Source: Muribaculaceae bacterium Zag1
Lineage (GTDB): Bacteria > Bacteroidota > Bacteroidia > Bacteroidales > Muribaculaceae
Assembly (NCBI GenBank): GCA_002633115.1
Contig: NWBJ01000032.1
Location: 26,278-58,485 of the forward strand
Direction of reading: 5' to 3'
Length of the DNA: 32,208 bases
Both the position numbers and the translations under genes were made by a program. The notes under the pieces are model-generated. The model was not told where the DNA came from, did not search any database, and was given only the letters and a program-made list of their open reading frames with translations. Below, one piece after another: positions 31,607-32,208 of this stretch (its first letter is position 1; each line of letters opens with the position of its first letter).

Positions 31607-31791
31607 CCCGGATGGCTACCCCGTAGGGGTTGTTTCATCTAGCTATGGGCGCATACACCTCCCCCTCCTACCCCGTAGGGGTGGTTTCGCTAACCTTCTG
31701 AGCACTAGAATGAAACAACCCCTACGGGGTAGGAATCCGGGTGTTAACCTATATGCTAGATGAAACAACCCCTACGGGGTAGCCATCCGGG
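31607..31791. repeat. nested palindrome of four REP-like repeats, copies 4-7
   Basis: Two forward copies (31607-31643 and 31666-31688) are followed by two reverse copies (31715-31737 and 31755-31791). The outer pair is a perfect 37-bp inverted repeat (CCCGGATGGCTACCCCGTAG at the left end). The inner pair matches over about 22 bp with one mismatch. Together they could fold into one large structure. The family also occurs at 1-20 and 18225-18308. The region has no gene. Confidence 0.85.
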
Positions 31792-31840
31792 TACATCTGA
31801 GAAGGAAGCTTATAGTAACACGCAATTAGTTTGAGAAAAA

Positions 31841-31872
31841 TTTGCAAGGTTGGAAAAAGTTCCCTACCTTTG
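31841..31872 (+). promoter_or_regulatory. promoter of the transposase gene
   Basis: TACCTTTG (31865-31872) is a perfect -7 box with TTTG at 31841-31844 at the -33 distance. It ends only four bases before the ATG at 31877, so the transcript may be leaderless or use the in-frame ATG at 31889. Confidence 0.65.
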
Positions 31873-31876
31873 CAGC

Positions 31877-32208
31877 ATGAATCTGGAGATGAGTAAAGAG
31901 CAGTTGAAGGAGTTGGAAAAGATCCAACGGAACGTAGTGGGCACCCCGGCTTATGTGAAGGTGACCGCAATCATCATGCTTGCCAAGCACTACTCTCCCG
32001 GCGATGTTTCCTCCTGCCTCGGAGTGGATTTGTCCACAGCCTACCGTTACGTGAAGGCATATCGGGAGTGCGGAGTTGACGGTCTCATGGAGAACAAGCA
32101 CAAGGGCTACTTTGGAAAGCTCACCTGTCTGCAAATCTCCGCGTTGAGGAAAGAGCTCAGGAGCAAGATCTACACTGATGCGAAATCCGTCTGCGCATGG
32201 GTCAAGTG
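31877..32208 (+). CDS. IS630-family transposase, N-terminal part (runs off the window)
   Basis: At least 110 residues are visible and the frame is open at the window edge. The start (MNLEMSKEQLKELEKIQRN) leads into a helix-turn-helix region (about residues 25-75, LAKHYSPGDVSSCLGVDLST then YRYVKAYRECGVDGL) followed by MENKHKGYFGKLT, a pattern typical of the DNA-binding half of IS630-type transposases. The segment TDAKSVCAWVK begins the linker to the catalytic domain, so the DDE residues are outside the window. The promoter is very close to the start codon. Completeness cannot be judged. Confidence 0.78.
   Translation, partial: MNLEMSKEQLKELEKIQRNVVGTPAYVKVTAIIMLAKHYSPGDVSSCLGVDLSTAYRYVKAYRECGVDGLMENKHKGYFGKLTCLQISALRKELRSKIYTDAKSVCAWVK

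Larger units (their letters stand above)
31840..32208 (+). mobile_element. IS630-type insertion sequence, left part
   Basis: The transposase and its promoter define the left part of an insertion sequence. The exact left end and terminal inverted repeat cannot be fixed without the right end. It probably lies between 31792 and 31860, next to the REP-like palindrome. Confidence 0.5.

Noticed and set aside
31607-31791. CRISPR array
   Set aside because: Repeats are irregularly spaced, occur in both orientations and lie outside this locus too; no cas genes are nearby.

Overview
The window looks like chromosomal DNA of a gut Bacteroidales bacterium, most likely a Muribaculaceae- or Bacteroides-like organism. 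Start codons lack Shine-Dalgarno sites. Many genes are preceded by the Bacteroidetes-type -7 box TAnnTTTG. The 29-residue basic AURKAIP1/COX24-type protein is present, secreted proteins are mostly lipoproteins, and the glycosidases are typical of gut Bacteroidales. The exact species cannot be read from the sequence.

Layout. (1) 1-5.7 kb: asparagine synthetase (asnB, +) converges on cysteine synthase (cysK, -) across a palindromic repeat, followed by a secreted GH95 alpha-fucosidase-type enzyme (-). (2) 5.9-9.3 kb: a Gly/Pro-rich secreted protein, an M48 metalloprotease lipoprotein, an AAA ATPase flanked on both sides by 14-bp iteron-like repeats, and an orphan RelB/DinJ-type antitoxin. (3) 9.6-17.3 kb: the most unusual region. 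Five closely spaced genes on the minus strand (gaps 10-21 bp) encode only exported proteins: a small exported protein, a 639-residue LPP20-like protein, a PEGA-domain/beta-barrel protein broken by a one-base frameshift, a transglutaminase-like protein with an intact Cys-His-Asp triad, and a lipoprotein with YD-like repeats. A paralogue of the first gene lies just beyond the far end of the operon, in opposite orientation, and carries an almost identical promoter. (4) 17.5-25.5 kb: riboflavin synthase, a GH31 lipoprotein, two unrecognised membrane-associated proteins and a PpiD/SurA-type folding factor, all on the minus strand. (5) 25.7-28.8 kb (+): a DUF308/HdeD-like membrane protein, an HU-family protein, the 29-residue basic protein and ribonuclease G. 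(6) 29.1-32.2 kb (+): an exported dipeptide epimerase, a second AAA ATPase paralogous to the first, a nested palindrome of REP-like repeats, and the start of an IS630-type transposase that runs off the window.

The best candidate for an undescribed system is the 10.4-17.1 kb operon with its flanking paralogue. It looks like one co-regulated cell-envelope assembly with an outer-membrane barrel and a periplasmic or surface papain-fold enzyme, but its function cannot be assigned from sequence. Second is the ATPase/orphan-antitoxin locus with 14-bp iterons. Other recurring patterns are seven-base-period repeats directly upstream of several start codons, and several families of long inverted repeats between genes. 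No rRNA or CRISPR array was seen, and no tRNA was recognised by eye.
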